Assembly: GCF_029167105.1 (NCBI RefSeq)
Contig: NZ_JARFML010000016.1
Span: 1 to 64,000 of the forward strand
From: Bradyrhizobium yuanmingense
GTDB lineage: Bacteria; Pseudomonadota; Alphaproteobacteria; Rhizobiales; Xanthobacteraceae
Length of the DNA stretch: 64,000 nucleotides
Reading direction: 5' to 3'
In this document: piece after piece, positions 36,094-45,274 of the stretch
Position numbering within the stretch: the stretch's first letter is position 1
How the letters are laid out: the number at the start of each line of letters is the position of its first letter
Translations under genes and position numbers: made by a program
Notes under the pieces: model-generated
The model's input: the letters and a program-made list of their open reading frames with translations, nothing else
What the model was told of the DNA's origin: nothing
Database searches by the model: none

Positions 36094-37122
36094 CTACCGC
36101 TCCGTCAGCTTCAGCTCGATGCGGCGATTGCGCTTGTAGGCTTCGTCCGTGTTGCCGGTATCGAGCGGCTGGAATTCGCCGAAGCCGGCCGCGACGAGGC
36201 GCTGGGCGGGCACGCCGAGCGAGACCAGATATTGCACCACTGAGATCGAGCGCGCCGCGGACAGGTCCCAGTTCGACTTGAAGTTCGCGCCGCTCACCGG
36301 CCGCACGTCGGTATGGCCGTCGACGCGCAGCACCCAGGGGATGTCGCTCGGGATCTTCTTGTCGAGCTCGATCAGCGCCGCTGCCAAGGTGTCGAGCTCG
36401 GCACGGCCCTCGGGCAGCAGCACCGCCTGGCCGGTGTCGAAGAACACTTCGGACTGGAACACGAAGCGGTCGCCGACGATGCGGATGTCGGGGCGGTTGC
36501 CGAGGATGGCGCGCAGCCGGCCGAAGAATTCCGAGCGGTAGCGCGACAATTCCTGCACGCGCTGCGCCAGTGCCACGTTCAGGCGGGAGCCGAGGTCGGC
36601 GATGCGGTTCTGCGATTCCTTGTCGCGCTTCTCGGAGGCATCGAGCGCCTCCTCCAGCGCGGCCAACTGCCGGCGCAGCGCGCTGATCTGCTGGTTCAGC
36701 ACCTCGATCTGCGCCAGCGCCCGCGCCGAGACCGCCTTCTCCGAGTCCAATGCCTTGCCGAGCTCGGCGGTCTTGCCTTGCGCATCGTTGCCGGCGGCCG
36801 CCAAGCCGTCATAGAGACCCTTGATGCGGTCGCGCTCGGACTCGGCCGAGGCGAGCCCCGCTTTCAGCGACGAGACCTGGTCGTCCAGGGTGAGCTTGCC
36901 GAGCTTCTCCAGCGACAACAGCTCGTTGAGCTGGGCGATCTTGGCATTGAGCTGCTCCAGCGCCTTGTCCTTGCCGGTGACCTCCTGTGAGAGAAAGAAC
37001 TGCACGACCAGGAATACCGACAGCAGGAACACGATTGACAGCACCAGCGTCGACAGCGCGTCGACGAAGCCGGGCCAGTAGTTGAGACCGCCTTCGCTGC
37101 GGCGGGCGCGGGCAAGAGCCAT
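36094..37122 (-). CDS. MotB-like OmpA-domain protein with long coiled coil (stator-type partner)
   Basis: 342 residues from ATG 37122. An N-terminal membrane helix with WPGFVDALSTLVLS carries Asp21 at the place of the proton-carrying Asp of MotB. About 150 residues of predicted coiled coil follow (about 48-195), then an OmpA-type peptidoglycan-binding domain with FFDTGQAVLLP and VDGHTDVRP. It pairs with the MotA/ExbB-like gene 149 bases upstream. No flagellar genes are near. The pair resembles ZorB-type or other non-flagellar stators. Confidence 0.85.
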   Translation of the reverse strand: MALARARRSEGGLNYWPGFVDALSTLVLSIVFLLSVFLVVQFFLSQEVTGKDKALEQLNAKIAQLNELLSLEKLGKLTLDDQVSSLKAGLASAESERDRIKGLYDGLAAAGNDAQGKTAELGKALDSEKAVSARALAQIEVLNQQISALRRQLAALEEALDASEKRDKESQNRIADLGSRLNVALAQRVQELSRYRSEFFGRLRAILGNRPDIRIVGDRFVFQSEVFFDTGQAVLLPEGRAELDTLAAALIELDKKIPSDIPWVLRVDGHTDVRPVSGANFKSNWDLSAARSISVVQYLVSLGVPAQRLVAAGFGEFQPLDTGNTDEAYKRNRRIELKLTER

Positions 37123-37140
37123 GTCATCCGTCTCCACTCT

Positions 37141-37262
37141 TGTGTCCCGGACGCGGCTAGCAGCGTGCAACGCTGCTGCGCAGAGCCGGGATCCATCTTG
37201 TCCCTGACGCTGGGCCCCGGCTCAGCGATGCATCATTTCATGCTGCGTCGCGTCCCGGGCAC
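37141..37262. repeat. Palindromic intergenic repeat, family F
   Basis: Arms TGTCCCGGACGCG and CGCGTCCCGGGCA flank AGCGTGCAACGCTGC and related inner arms. It splits the stator gene pair. Confidence 0.7.
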
Positions 37263-37271
37263 AACACCGTC

Positions 37272-38258
37272 TCAACTCTTCTCGGGCTGGCGCGCGATCC
37301 GCTCCAGCAGGCGGCGGATCTCGCGGTTCTGCTCGCCCTGGCCGTCGGCCCATTCGCGGATCATCTGCTGCTCGGTGCGCATGTGCGAGACCAGCGCCTG
37401 GATCGCTTCGGCCAGGCTCGCCATCGCCGCCGTGGTGCCGCGGCCGGCGCTGCCTTCCTCGAGCACCGAACGCAAGCGCTCGACCGCCGCCTGAAGCTCG
37501 CCGCTGGCGACGCCGCCACCTGAAGCGACAGGCGCCTCGCCGTTGCCATATTCGCGCACGGTGGTGGCGAGCCAGTCTTCGAGATCGGTGTAGAAGCGGT
37601 TCTGCGCCTGGCTCGATTGCAGATCGAGGAAGCCGAGGATCAGCGAGCCGGCGAGGCCGAACAGCGAGCTGGAGAAGGAGATGCCCATGCCGCCGAGCGG
37701 GGCGGCGAGGCCTTCCTTCAGCGTGTCGAACAGCGCCCCGGAATCGCTCCCGACCTTGAGCCCGTCGATCACCTTGCCCACCGAGCCCACCGTCTCGATC
37801 AGGCCCCAGAAGGTGCCGAGCAGGCCGAGGAAGACCAAGAGGCCGGTCATGTAGCGGGAGATGTCGCGGGCCTCGTCCAGGCGGGTCGCGATCGAATCGA
37901 GCAGGTGCCGCATCGTGGTCTGGGTGATGGTCATCCGCCCCGAGCGCTCCCCGCCGAGGATCGCCGCCATCGGCGCCAGCAGCTTGGGGTGGCGGGCCGG
38001 CGCCAGGCCGGGATCGGCGACGCGGAAATTGTTGACCCAGGAGACTTCGGGATAGAGCCGGATGACCTGGCGGAAGGCCAGGATGATGCCGATGAACAGC
38101 ACCCCCCCGATCAGGGCGTTGAGCCCGGGATTGGCGAAGAAGGCCTGGACGATCTGCTTGTAGAGCACCACGCTCACCAGCGTGCACAGCACCAGGAAGA
38201 CCAGCATCCGCACCAGGAAGACGCTGGGCGAGGACAGTTTGGTGTACTCGATGTCCAT
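37272..38258 (-). CDS. MotA/TolQ/ExbB-like proton channel protein
   Basis: 328 residues from ATG 38258 (MDIEYTKL); 41 codons of open frame upstream are unlikely. Four membrane segments: two near 12-65, then MTGLLVFLGLLGTFWGLIE, about 145-163, and GISFSSSLFGLAGSLILGF. The last two match the MotA/TolQ core. A cytoplasmic C-terminal helix of about 100 residues follows, without a large extra domain. Probable ion-driven stator with the MotB-like protein downstream; job unknown. Confidence 0.85.
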   Translation of the reverse strand: MDIEYTKLSSPSVFLVRMLVFLVLCTLVSVVLYKQIVQAFFANPGLNALIGGVLFIGIILAFRQVIRLYPEVSWVNNFRVADPGLAPARHPKLLAPMAAILGGERSGRMTITQTTMRHLLDSIATRLDEARDISRYMTGLLVFLGLLGTFWGLIETVGSVGKVIDGLKVGSDSGALFDTLKEGLAAPLGGMGISFSSSLFGLAGSLILGFLDLQSSQAQNRFYTDLEDWLATTVREYGNGEAPVASGGGVASGELQAAVERLRSVLEEGSAGRGTTAAMASLAEAIQALVSHMRTEQQMIREWADGQGEQNREIRRLLERIARQPEKS

Positions 38259-38453
38259 GGTGGATCGGGAAGTGCCAGACCGCATGCCGGTATCATCCGT
38301 TACGTAAAGCTTGCTTGCGGCGCGCACTATGGCACAGCGCCGGCCCAAAAAAAGCGCCGGATGAGCCGATTTCGGGGACACCTCGGGGAACCCGGACCGG
38401 AAGCGGCGCTTTGATACGCAGGTCTCTGCAGAAGTTCGCTATTCGGGGGGCGC

Positions 38454-39473
38454 ATGAGCGTCGTTTCCGCGATCATCGGGACTGCCGAGCGCGTGCCGCT
38501 GCCGGACGTGGTGATCCGCACCGCGATCCAGCGCCTGTGCTCCCGCATGGCGACGCGCCTGTCCGGGCTGGGCCCCGGCGACGATGCCGCCTTCGCCGGG
38601 CGAATGATGCTGCGGCCGATCGCCGAGGGCGCAGCAGCGGGGTTTGACGCGGCGCCTGCATCCTTCTTCGCCGACTTTCTCGGCCCCAACCGTAAATTCT
38701 CCTCCTGCTTCTACAAGACCGACGCGACCACCTTGCGGGAGGCGGAGGAGGAGGCGCTGCGCCAGACCGTCGAGCATGCCGGCCTGGCCGACGGCCAGGC
38801 CATCCTGGAGCTCGGCTGTGGCTGGGGCTCGCTGTCGCTGTGGATGGCGCGGCAGTTTCCGCGCGCGACCGTGACGGCGGTCGCGGCCTCGCAGGCGCAG
38901 CGCGCTTACGTCGAGGAGGAGGCGCGGCTGCGCGGGCTGCTGAATCTGCGCGTGGTCACGGCCGACATGAACGTGTTCGCGCCCGAGGGCCAGTTCGACC
39001 GCATCGTCTCGGTCGAGCTGTTCGAGCAGATGAGCAACTGGCGCAAGCTGATGACGCGCGCGCGGTCATGGCTCGCGCCGGAGGGGCGGTTCTTCATGCA
39101 CGTCGTCACCCACCGGTCCGGCTCGCATCTGCCTGATCCGGCCGATCGTGGCGACTGGATCGCGCAATACGTCTACACGGGCGGGCTGATGCCGAGCCAT
39201 CACCTCGTCAGGCAGTTCGACGATATCTTTGCCATCGAGAAGGAATGGTGCTGGAGCGGCACGCACTACCAACGCACCGCCAACGACTGGCTGGCCAATT
39301 TCGATGCCCATCGCGAGGCCATCGAAGCCTCCTTGCACCGGGTCCACGGCGAGGAGACCGCGCTCTGGATGCGTCGCTGGCGCTGGTTCCTGCTCGCGAC
39401 CTCGGGCCTGTTCGGTTATGCCGACGGAACGGAATGGGGCGTCAGCCATTACCGGATGAAGGCCGCCGAGTGA
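38454..39473 (+). CDS. SAM-dependent methyltransferase of the CFA-synthase / coclaurine N-methyltransferase-like group
   Basis: 339 residues. SAM motif LELGCGWGSLSLWMA near 121-135. The motif after it, SVELFEQMSNW, resembles the coclaurine N-methyltransferase-like branch more than the EHVG motif of true cyclopropane fatty acid synthase. Length is shorter than the 380-420 of CFA synthases. The substrate could be a lipid, amine or sterol-like compound. A weak alternate start exists, but ATG 38454 fits the family. Confidence 0.85.
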   Translation: MSVVSAIIGTAERVPLPDVVIRTAIQRLCSRMATRLSGLGPGDDAAFAGRMMLRPIAEGAAAGFDAAPASFFADFLGPNRKFSSCFYKTDATTLREAEEEALRQTVEHAGLADGQAILELGCGWGSLSLWMARQFPRATVTAVAASQAQRAYVEEEARLRGLLNLRVVTADMNVFAPEGQFDRIVSVELFEQMSNWRKLMTRARSWLAPEGRFFMHVVTHRSGSHLPDPADRGDWIAQYVYTGGLMPSHHLVRQFDDIFAIEKEWCWSGTHYQRTANDWLANFDAHREAIEASLHRVHGEETALWMRRWRWFLLATSGLFGYADGTEWGVSHYRMKAAE

Positions 39474-39703
39474 TTGCGATGTTCGGCCGCAGCACGCGCC
39501 GGTGGAACCTCGATTCACAATCAAGTGACACCACAAAAGCCTTCTGATTTCAATATGATAGGCTGTGTGACAATGAGCCGCCCGCGCCATGCGTTGCATC
39601 GCAGCAGATGCATTCTATCTTGGCGGCATCAGCCGCGTGCAAAAGGCCCAGAACGGGCTTCGCGCGAGCATGATCAGTGTCAACAATCGGGGCATCCCAT
39701 TTC

Positions 39704-40897
39704 ATGTTTGGACTTCGAGCGCGATCGGCATGCGTTGCAATGATGCTCGCGGCCCTTGCGCCGCTGCTGGGTGCTTGCGAGGAATCCAGTTCCGCGGTGT
39801 CCGCCGCCCAACCGCCTGCCCCTGACGTCAGCATCGTTATCGTCAAGCCGCAGCCGCGCGCCGTGGTGCGCGAGCTGCCGGGCCGCATCGCCCCGACCCG
39901 AGTCTCCGACGTCCGGCCGCGCGTGTCCGGCATCGTGGTCGAGCGCCTGTTCCGCCAGGGCAGCGAGGTCAGGGCCGGCGATCCGCTCTACCGCATCGAT
40001 CCGCGCCCGTTCGAGGTCGAGGTCATGGCCAACGAGGCCGCGCTGGCCAAGGCCGAAGCGGCATTGGCGCAGGCCAAGCAGCAGGCGCATCGTATCGCCA
40101 CCCTGACCAGGGATCGCGCCGCCCCCGAAGCCGAGAACGAGAAGGCGATTGCGGCCGAACGTCAGGCCCATGCCGAGGTCGAGGGCCGCAAGGCCGAGCT
40201 CGCGCGGGCCAGGCTCAATCTCGACTACGCTACCGTGCGCGCGCCGATCGATGGCGTGGTCGGCGCGGCCCTCGTCAGCGAGGGCGCGCTCGCCGTGCAG
40301 AACGAGACCAATCTCGCCACCATCCAGCAGCTCGATCCGATCTATGCCGACTTCACCCAGTCGGTGACCGAGCTCAACCAGCTCCGCCGCGCCTTCGAGA
40401 CCGGCGACCTCGATCGCATCGCCGCCGATGCCGCCAAGGTGCGCCTCGTGCTCGACGACAACACCATCTATTCGCTCGACGGCAAGCTGCTGTTCTCCGA
40501 CGCCAAGGTCGACGCCCATACCGGGCAGGTGACGTTGCGCGGCGAGTTCCCCAATCCCAAGCGCGAGCTGCTCCCGGGCATGTATGTCCGGGTCCGCATC
40601 GACCAGGGTCTCGATTCCGACGCGATCGCGGTGCCGCAGCAGGCGATCCAGCGCAACGGCGGCGGCGGCAGCGAGGTGTTCGTCGTCAAGGACGACAATC
40701 ACATCGCGGTGCAGCCGGTGCGCACCGGCTCGGTGCAGGACGGCCTCTGGTTCGTCACCGAAGGCCTGAAGTCCGGCGACAAGGTCGTGGTCGAAGGCTT
40801 CCAGAAATTCGCGGCCGGCGACAAGGTCAAGCCGCAATCCTGGTCGGAGGCGGACGCGACCGCAGACAACCGGCACGCTCAGCAGCTCACGCGGTAA
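39704..40897 (+). CDS. RND efflux periplasmic adaptor (lipoprotein)
   Basis: 397 residues from ATG 39704, giving a lipoprotein signal with LLGAC; nine upstream codons are open. The barrel-sandwich and hairpin order is as in AcrA/MexA: RPRVSGIVVERLFRQGSEV (about 68-86), coiled hairpin (about 100-160), TVRAPIDGVVG, then the C-terminal beta domain. It joins the inner-membrane pump to an outer-membrane channel. Forms a pair with the pump downstream. No TetR regulator or TolC-type gene is here. Confidence 0.92.
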   Translation: MFGLRARSACVAMMLAALAPLLGACEESSSAVSAAQPPAPDVSIVIVKPQPRAVVRELPGRIAPTRVSDVRPRVSGIVVERLFRQGSEVRAGDPLYRIDPRPFEVEVMANEAALAKAEAALAQAKQQAHRIATLTRDRAAPEAENEKAIAAERQAHAEVEGRKAELARARLNLDYATVRAPIDGVVGAALVSEGALAVQNETNLATIQQLDPIYADFTQSVTELNQLRRAFETGDLDRIAADAAKVRLVLDDNTIYSLDGKLLFSDAKVDAHTGQVTLRGEFPNPKRELLPGMYVRVRIDQGLDSDAIAVPQQAIQRNGGGGSEVFVVKDDNHIAVQPVRTGSVQDGLWFVTEGLKSGDKVVVEGFQKFAAGDKVKPQSWSEADATADNRHAQQLTR

Positions 40898-40920
40898 CGC
40901 TCCGCGCAGCACGTGTCGTC

Positions 40921-41053
40921 CTTAACCTGAGGAGCCCGCTGGAAGCGGGCGTCTCGAAGGATGGCCGCGGGAGAGAGCCGGGCCTTCATGGTTCTCGCGG
41001 CGATGCGCAGCATCGTCCGGAGCGCGCGTTCCGCGCTCCTCGTCATGAGGGTC
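40921..41053. repeat. Palindromic intergenic repeat, family E
   Basis: Starts CTTAACCTGAGGAGCCCGCT and ends GCTCCTCGTCATGAGGGTC. It contains the internal arms GGAGCCCGCTGGAAGCGGGC and GGAGCGCGCGTTCCGCGCTCC, each able to fold. This kind of element is widespread in Bradyrhizobium genomes. It splits the RND adaptor and pump genes. Confidence 0.75.
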
Positions 41054-41081
41054 TAACGGAACAACGAGGATAGAACGGCCA

Positions 41082-44000
41082 ATGCCGAGTTTCTTCATCG
41101 ACAGGCCGATCTTCGCCTGGGTGGTCGCACTGTTCATTTGCTTGATCGGAGCGATCGCGGTGCCGCTGCTGCCGATCGCGCAATATCCGATCATCGCGCC
41201 GCCCTCGATCTCGGTCTCGACCAGCTATCCCGGCGCCTCGCCGGAAAACCTCTACAACAGCGTCACGCGGCTGATCGAGGAGGAGCTCAACGGCGCCGCC
41301 AACATCCTCAATTTCGAATCGACCAGCGACTCGCTCGGCCAGGTCGAGATCATCGCCAACTTCCAGCCGGGCACCGACACCAGCGCCGCCTCGGTCGAGG
41401 TCCAGAACCGCATCAAGCGCGTCGAGGCGCGCCTGCCGCGCGCGGTGATGCAGCAGGGCATCCTGATCGAGGAAGCCTCGAGCGCAGTGCTTCAAATCAT
41501 CACGCTGAACTCGACCGACGGCAGCCTGGATGAAGTCGGCCTCGGCGACTTCATGATCCGCAACGTGCTCGGCGAGATCCGCCGCATTCCCGGCGTCGGC
41601 CGCGCCACGCTGTACTCGACCGAGCGCTCGCTTCGTGTCTGGGTCGATCCGGCCAAGCTGGTCGGCTATGGTCTGACCGCCGACGACGTCAACAAGGCCA
41701 TCACCGCGCAGAACGCGCAGGTCGCTTCCGGCAGCATCGGCGCCGAGCCGTCGACCTCGAACCAGCGCACCTCGGCACTGGTGCTGGTCAAGGGTCAGCT
41801 CTCCTCGCCGGACGAGTTCGGCGCCATCATCCTGCGCGCCAATGCCGACGGCTCGACCGTGCGCCTGCGCGACGTCGCGCGCGTCGAGGTCGGCGGCCTC
41901 AGCTATCAGTTCAACACGCGCCTCGACGGCAAGCCGACGGCGGGCCTGTCGGTGCTGATGTCGCCGACCGGCAATGCGCTGGCGACCGCGAGCGCGGTCG
42001 AAGCCAAGATGAAGGAGCTGTCACGCTTCTTCCCGGGCAACATCACCTACGAAATCCCCTACAACATCACGCCCGTGGTCGAGGCCTCGATCGAGAAGGT
42101 GCTGACGACGCTGGTCGAAGCCGTGGTGCTGGTGTTCGTGGTGATGTTCTTGTTCCTGCAGAACATCCGCTACACCATCATTCCGACCATCGTGGTCCCG
42201 GTGGCGCTGCTGGGCGCCTGCTCCACGCTGCTGCTCGCCGGCTATTCCATCAACATGCTCTCGATGTTCGGCATGGTGCTCGCGGTCGGCATCCTCGTCG
42301 ACGACGCCATCGTCGTGGTCGAGAACGTCGAGCGCATCATGGCCGAGGAAGGCCTGCCGCCGAAGGAAGCGACGCGGAAAGCCATGTCGCAGATCACCGG
42401 CGCCATCATCGGCATCACGCTGGTGCTGATGGCGGTGTTCGTGCCGATGGCGTTCTTCCCGGGCTCGGTCGGCATCATCTACCGCCAGTTCTCCGTCACC
42501 ATGGTCGCCGCGATCGGCTTCTCCGCCTTCCTGGCGCTGTCGTTGACGCCGGCGCTGTGCGCGACGCTGTTGAAGCCTGTGGCAAAGGGGCACGGTCATT
42601 CGACCAACTTCGTGTTCGGCTGGTTCAACCGCATGCTCGAAGGCGTCAAGGAACGCTATTCGCGCACCGTCGGCTTTTCGCTGAATCGCACCGGCCGCTT
42701 GATGCTGGTCTATGCCGCGCTGCTGGTCGGCCTGTCCTGGGCCTTTGTCAACCTGCCCGGCGGCTTCCTGCCCGTCGACGACCAGGGCTTCATCACCACC
42801 GACGTGCAGACGCCGTCGGATTCGTCCTATGCCCGCACCGAGGCCGTGATCGAGAAGGTCGAAAAATATCTCGCCGCGCGGCCGGGCGTCGACAACGTCA
42901 CCTTCCTCACCGGCTTCAGCTTCTCCGGTCAGGGCATGAACACCGCCCAGGCCTTCATCACGCTGAAGGACTGGTCGGAGCGCGGGCCGAAGGACTCCGC
43001 TGCCGCGATCGTCAACGACGTCAACCGCGACCTGGGCTCGTCGATCCGCGACGCAAAAATCTCGGCGCTGCAGCCGCCGCCGATCGACAATCTCGGCAAC
43101 TCGTCCGGCTTCTCGTTTCGCCTCCAGGATCGCGGCCAGAAGGGCTATCAGCAATTGATGCGCGCCGCCGACCAGCTGATCGCGGAGGCCAATGCCAGCC
43201 CGGTGCTGCAGAAGGTCTATATCGAAGGCCTGCCCGAGGCGGGCGTGGTCAATCTCATGATCGACCGCGAGAAGGCCGGCGCGTTCGGCGTCACCTTCGA
43301 GGACATCAACAACACCATCTCGACCAATCTCGGCTCGAACTACATCAACGACTTCCCGAACCGCGGCCGCATGCAGCGCGTCGTGGTGCAGGCGGACGCG
43401 CGCGACCGCATGCGGGCCGAGGACATCCTCAACTACAACGTCAAGAACAGCCGCGGCCAGCTGGTGCCGTTCTCGTCCTTCACCACGATCGAATGGGCGC
43501 GCGGCCCGACGCAGATCGCCGGCTTCAACTATTATCCGGCGGTGCGCATCTCCGGCGAGGCCAGGCCCGGCTTCACCTCGGGCGATGCGATCGCCGAGAT
43601 GGAGCGGCTCGCCGACCGATTGCCGCGCGGCTTCGGCTATGAATGGACCGGACAGTCGCTGCAGGAAAAGCTGTCGGGCTCGCAGGCGCCGTTCCTGCTC
43701 GCCCTGTCGGTGTTCGTGGTGTTCCTGTGCCTCGCCGCGCTCTACGAGAGCTGGACCATTCCGCTCGCGGTGCTGCTCACCGTGCCGCTCGGCATCGTCG
43801 GCGCGGTCGCTGCCGCTATGCTGCGCGGCCTGCCCAACGACGTCTACTTCACCGTCGGCCTGATCACGATCATCGGCCTGGCCGCAAAGGACGCGATCCT
43901 GATCATCGAGTTCGCGAAAGACTTGCGGAAAGAAGGCAAGCCGCTGGTCGAAGCCACCATCGAAGCCTGCCGCCTGCGCTTCCGCCCGATCCTGATGACG

Positions 44001-44240
44001 GGCCTTGCCTTCATCTGCGGCGTGCTGCCGATGGCCATCGCCCATGGCGCCGGCGGCGCCAGTCAGCAGGCGCTCGGCAGCGTGGTGATGGGCGGCATGA
44101 TCGCGGTGGTGATCCTGGCGCTCTTGATGGTGCCGGTGTTCTTCGTCTCGGTGCAGCGCGTGCTGGGCGGGGACAGGGAGCCGACGGCGAAGGAAGCTGA
44201 AGCGCACGGCCGGCCGGCGCGGGCGCACACAGGCCACTGA
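41082..44240 (+). CDS. RND multidrug efflux pump, HAE1 (AcrB/MexB-like)
   Basis: 1052 residues, the usual length, with 12 membrane segments and two large periplasmic loops. The TM4 proton relay shows GILVDDAIVVVENVERIM with the Asp pair intact, and the second half has GLAAKDAILIIEFAKD. It is a proton-driven pump for hydrophobic compounds working with the adaptor upstream; the cargo is unknown. Ribosome site is weak (AACGAGG). Confidence 0.95.
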   Translation: MPSFFIDRPIFAWVVALFICLIGAIAVPLLPIAQYPIIAPPSISVSTSYPGASPENLYNSVTRLIEEELNGAANILNFESTSDSLGQVEIIANFQPGTDTSAASVEVQNRIKRVEARLPRAVMQQGILIEEASSAVLQIITLNSTDGSLDEVGLGDFMIRNVLGEIRRIPGVGRATLYSTERSLRVWVDPAKLVGYGLTADDVNKAITAQNAQVASGSIGAEPSTSNQRTSALVLVKGQLSSPDEFGAIILRANADGSTVRLRDVARVEVGGLSYQFNTRLDGKPTAGLSVLMSPTGNALATASAVEAKMKELSRFFPGNITYEIPYNITPVVEASIEKVLTTLVEAVVLVFVVMFLFLQNIRYTIIPTIVVPVALLGACSTLLLAGYSINMLSMFGMVLAVGILVDDAIVVVENVERIMAEEGLPPKEATRKAMSQITGAIIGITLVLMAVFVPMAFFPGSVGIIYRQFSVTMVAAIGFSAFLALSLTPALCATLLKPVAKGHGHSTNFVFGWFNRMLEGVKERYSRTVGFSLNRTGRLMLVYAALLVGLSWAFVNLPGGFLPVDDQGFITTDVQTPSDSSYARTEAVIEKVEKYLAARPGVDNVTFLTGFSFSGQGMNTAQAFITLKDWSERGPKDSAAAIVNDVNRDLGSSIRDAKISALQPPPIDNLGNSSGFSFRLQDRGQKGYQQLMRAADQLIAEANASPVLQKVYIEGLPEAGVVNLMIDREKAGAFGVTFEDINNTISTNLGSNYINDFPNRGRMQRVVVQADARDRMRAEDILNYNVKNSRGQLVPFSSFTTIEWARGPTQIAGFNYYPAVRISGEARPGFTSGDAIAEMERLADRLPRGFGYEWTGQSLQEKLSGSQAPFLLALSVFVVFLCLAALYESWTIPLAVLLTVPLGIVGAVAAAMLRGLPNDVYFTVGLITIIGLAAKDAILIIEFAKDLRKEGKPLVEATIEACRLRFRPILMTGLAFICGVLPMAIAHGAGGASQQALGSVVMGGMIAVVILALLMVPVFFVSVQRVLGGDREPTAKEAEAHGRPARAHTGH

Positions 44241-44246
44241 CGTACC

Positions 44247-44374
44247 CGTCATTCCGGAGCGTGCGAAGCACGAGCTATGATGCGCAATTGCGCATCTGAG
44301 AATCCATCGCGCCACCGTCGATGCTGACAAATGGATTCCGGGTCCGCGCCAAGTGGCGCGTCCCGGAATGACGG
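44247..44374. repeat. Palindromic intergenic repeat, family B
   Basis: Arms CGTCATTCCGGAGCGTGCGA and GCGCGTCCCGGAATGACGG with inner GAATCCAT / ATGGATTC and GATGCGCAATTGCGCATC. Sits between convergent pump and inositol phosphatase genes. Confidence 0.85.
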
Positions 44375-44399
44375 CGGAATGTGGGGGTGCGAGCTCGGC

Positions 44400-45191
44400 T
44401 TACGCCGGCTTCCGCAAGATCTTCACGAGCTCCCCGTGCACGTACTCGTTGCCGCACACGACGTGCCCCGTGACCAGCGGGTCGCCCGGGGTCGCGATAT
44501 CGCTCACGGTGCCGCCGGCTTCGCGCACCATCAGCATACCGGCGGCGATGTCCCAGGATTGCAGATCGCGCTCCCAATAGCCGTCGAGCCGGCCGGCGGC
44601 GACGAAGGCGAGGTCGAGCGAGGCGGCGCCGAAACGGCGGAGGCCCGCGACGCGGTCCTGGATCGCGGTCATCTCGCGGCGAAATTCCTCGTGGTCGCCG
44701 CGGCCGATATGGGGCAGGCCGCAGGCCACCACGCATTCGCTGAGCTGGCGGCGGCCGGCGACGCGCAGGCGCTGGTCGTTGAGGAAGGCGCCCTTCCCGC
44801 GCTCGGCGATGTAGAGCTCGTCATTGGCGGGATTGTAGATCACGCCCGCGATTACGGTGCCCTCGCGGGCGAGCCCGATCGAGATCGCGAATTGCGGGAT
44901 GCCGTGCAGGAAGTTGGTGGTGCCGTCCAAGGGATCGACGATCCAGGTGTGGCTCTTGTCGGTGCCCTCGCGCTGTCCGCCTTCCTCGCCGATGAAGCCG
45001 TAGCCGGGCCGGGCCTTGGCGAGGTCCTGGTAGAGGATCTCCTCGGCGCGCTTGTCGGCGAGCGAGACGAAATTGGCGGGTCCCTTCAGCGAGACCTGCA
45101 GATGCTCGATCTCGCCGAGATCGCGCTTGAGGCTGCGGCCGGCGCGGCGCGCCGCCTTGACCATGACGTTGATAGTGGCGGAATACAGCAT
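44400..45191 (-). CDS. suhB: Inositol-1-monophosphatase family protein
   Basis: 263 residues. Metal-binding motifs intact: EEGG near 72, WIVDPLDGTTNF near 87-98 and WDIAAGMLMVREAGG near 213-227. It hydrolyses inositol phosphates or related sugar phosphates; SuhB homologues also act in ribosome biogenesis in enterics. Last gene of the leftward carbon cluster, 83 bases after the Sel1 gene. Confidence 0.92.
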   Translation of the reverse strand: MLYSATINVMVKAARRAGRSLKRDLGEIEHLQVSLKGPANFVSLADKRAEEILYQDLAKARPGYGFIGEEGGQREGTDKSHTWIVDPLDGTTNFLHGIPQFAISIGLAREGTVIAGVIYNPANDELYIAERGKGAFLNDQRLRVAGRRQLSECVVACGLPHIGRGDHEEFRREMTAIQDRVAGLRRFGAASLDLAFVAAGRLDGYWERDLQSWDIAAGMLMVREAGGTVSDIATPGDPLVTGHVVCGNEYVHGELVKILRKPA

Positions 45192-45274
45192 GTGCTTCTG
45201 GTCTTGATCGGGGGGAGGGGCGCGGAAACGCGCCTGTTGGGGATTGGGTGCCCCGTGAGGGGGCCCGCGTCAAG

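Noticed and set aside
36094-38258. Zorya defence system
   Set aside because: Only MotA/MotB-like partners; the channel protein lacks the long ZorA tail, and no ZorC/D/E-like genes are nearby.
38454-39473. Cyclopropane fatty acid synthase as a firm call
   Set aside because: Motif and length differ from true CFA synthases, so only the wider group is named.
42021-44330. 769-residue open frame antisense to the RND pump
   Set aside because: Pump is intact; the antisense product is His/Asp/Arg-rich without family features.
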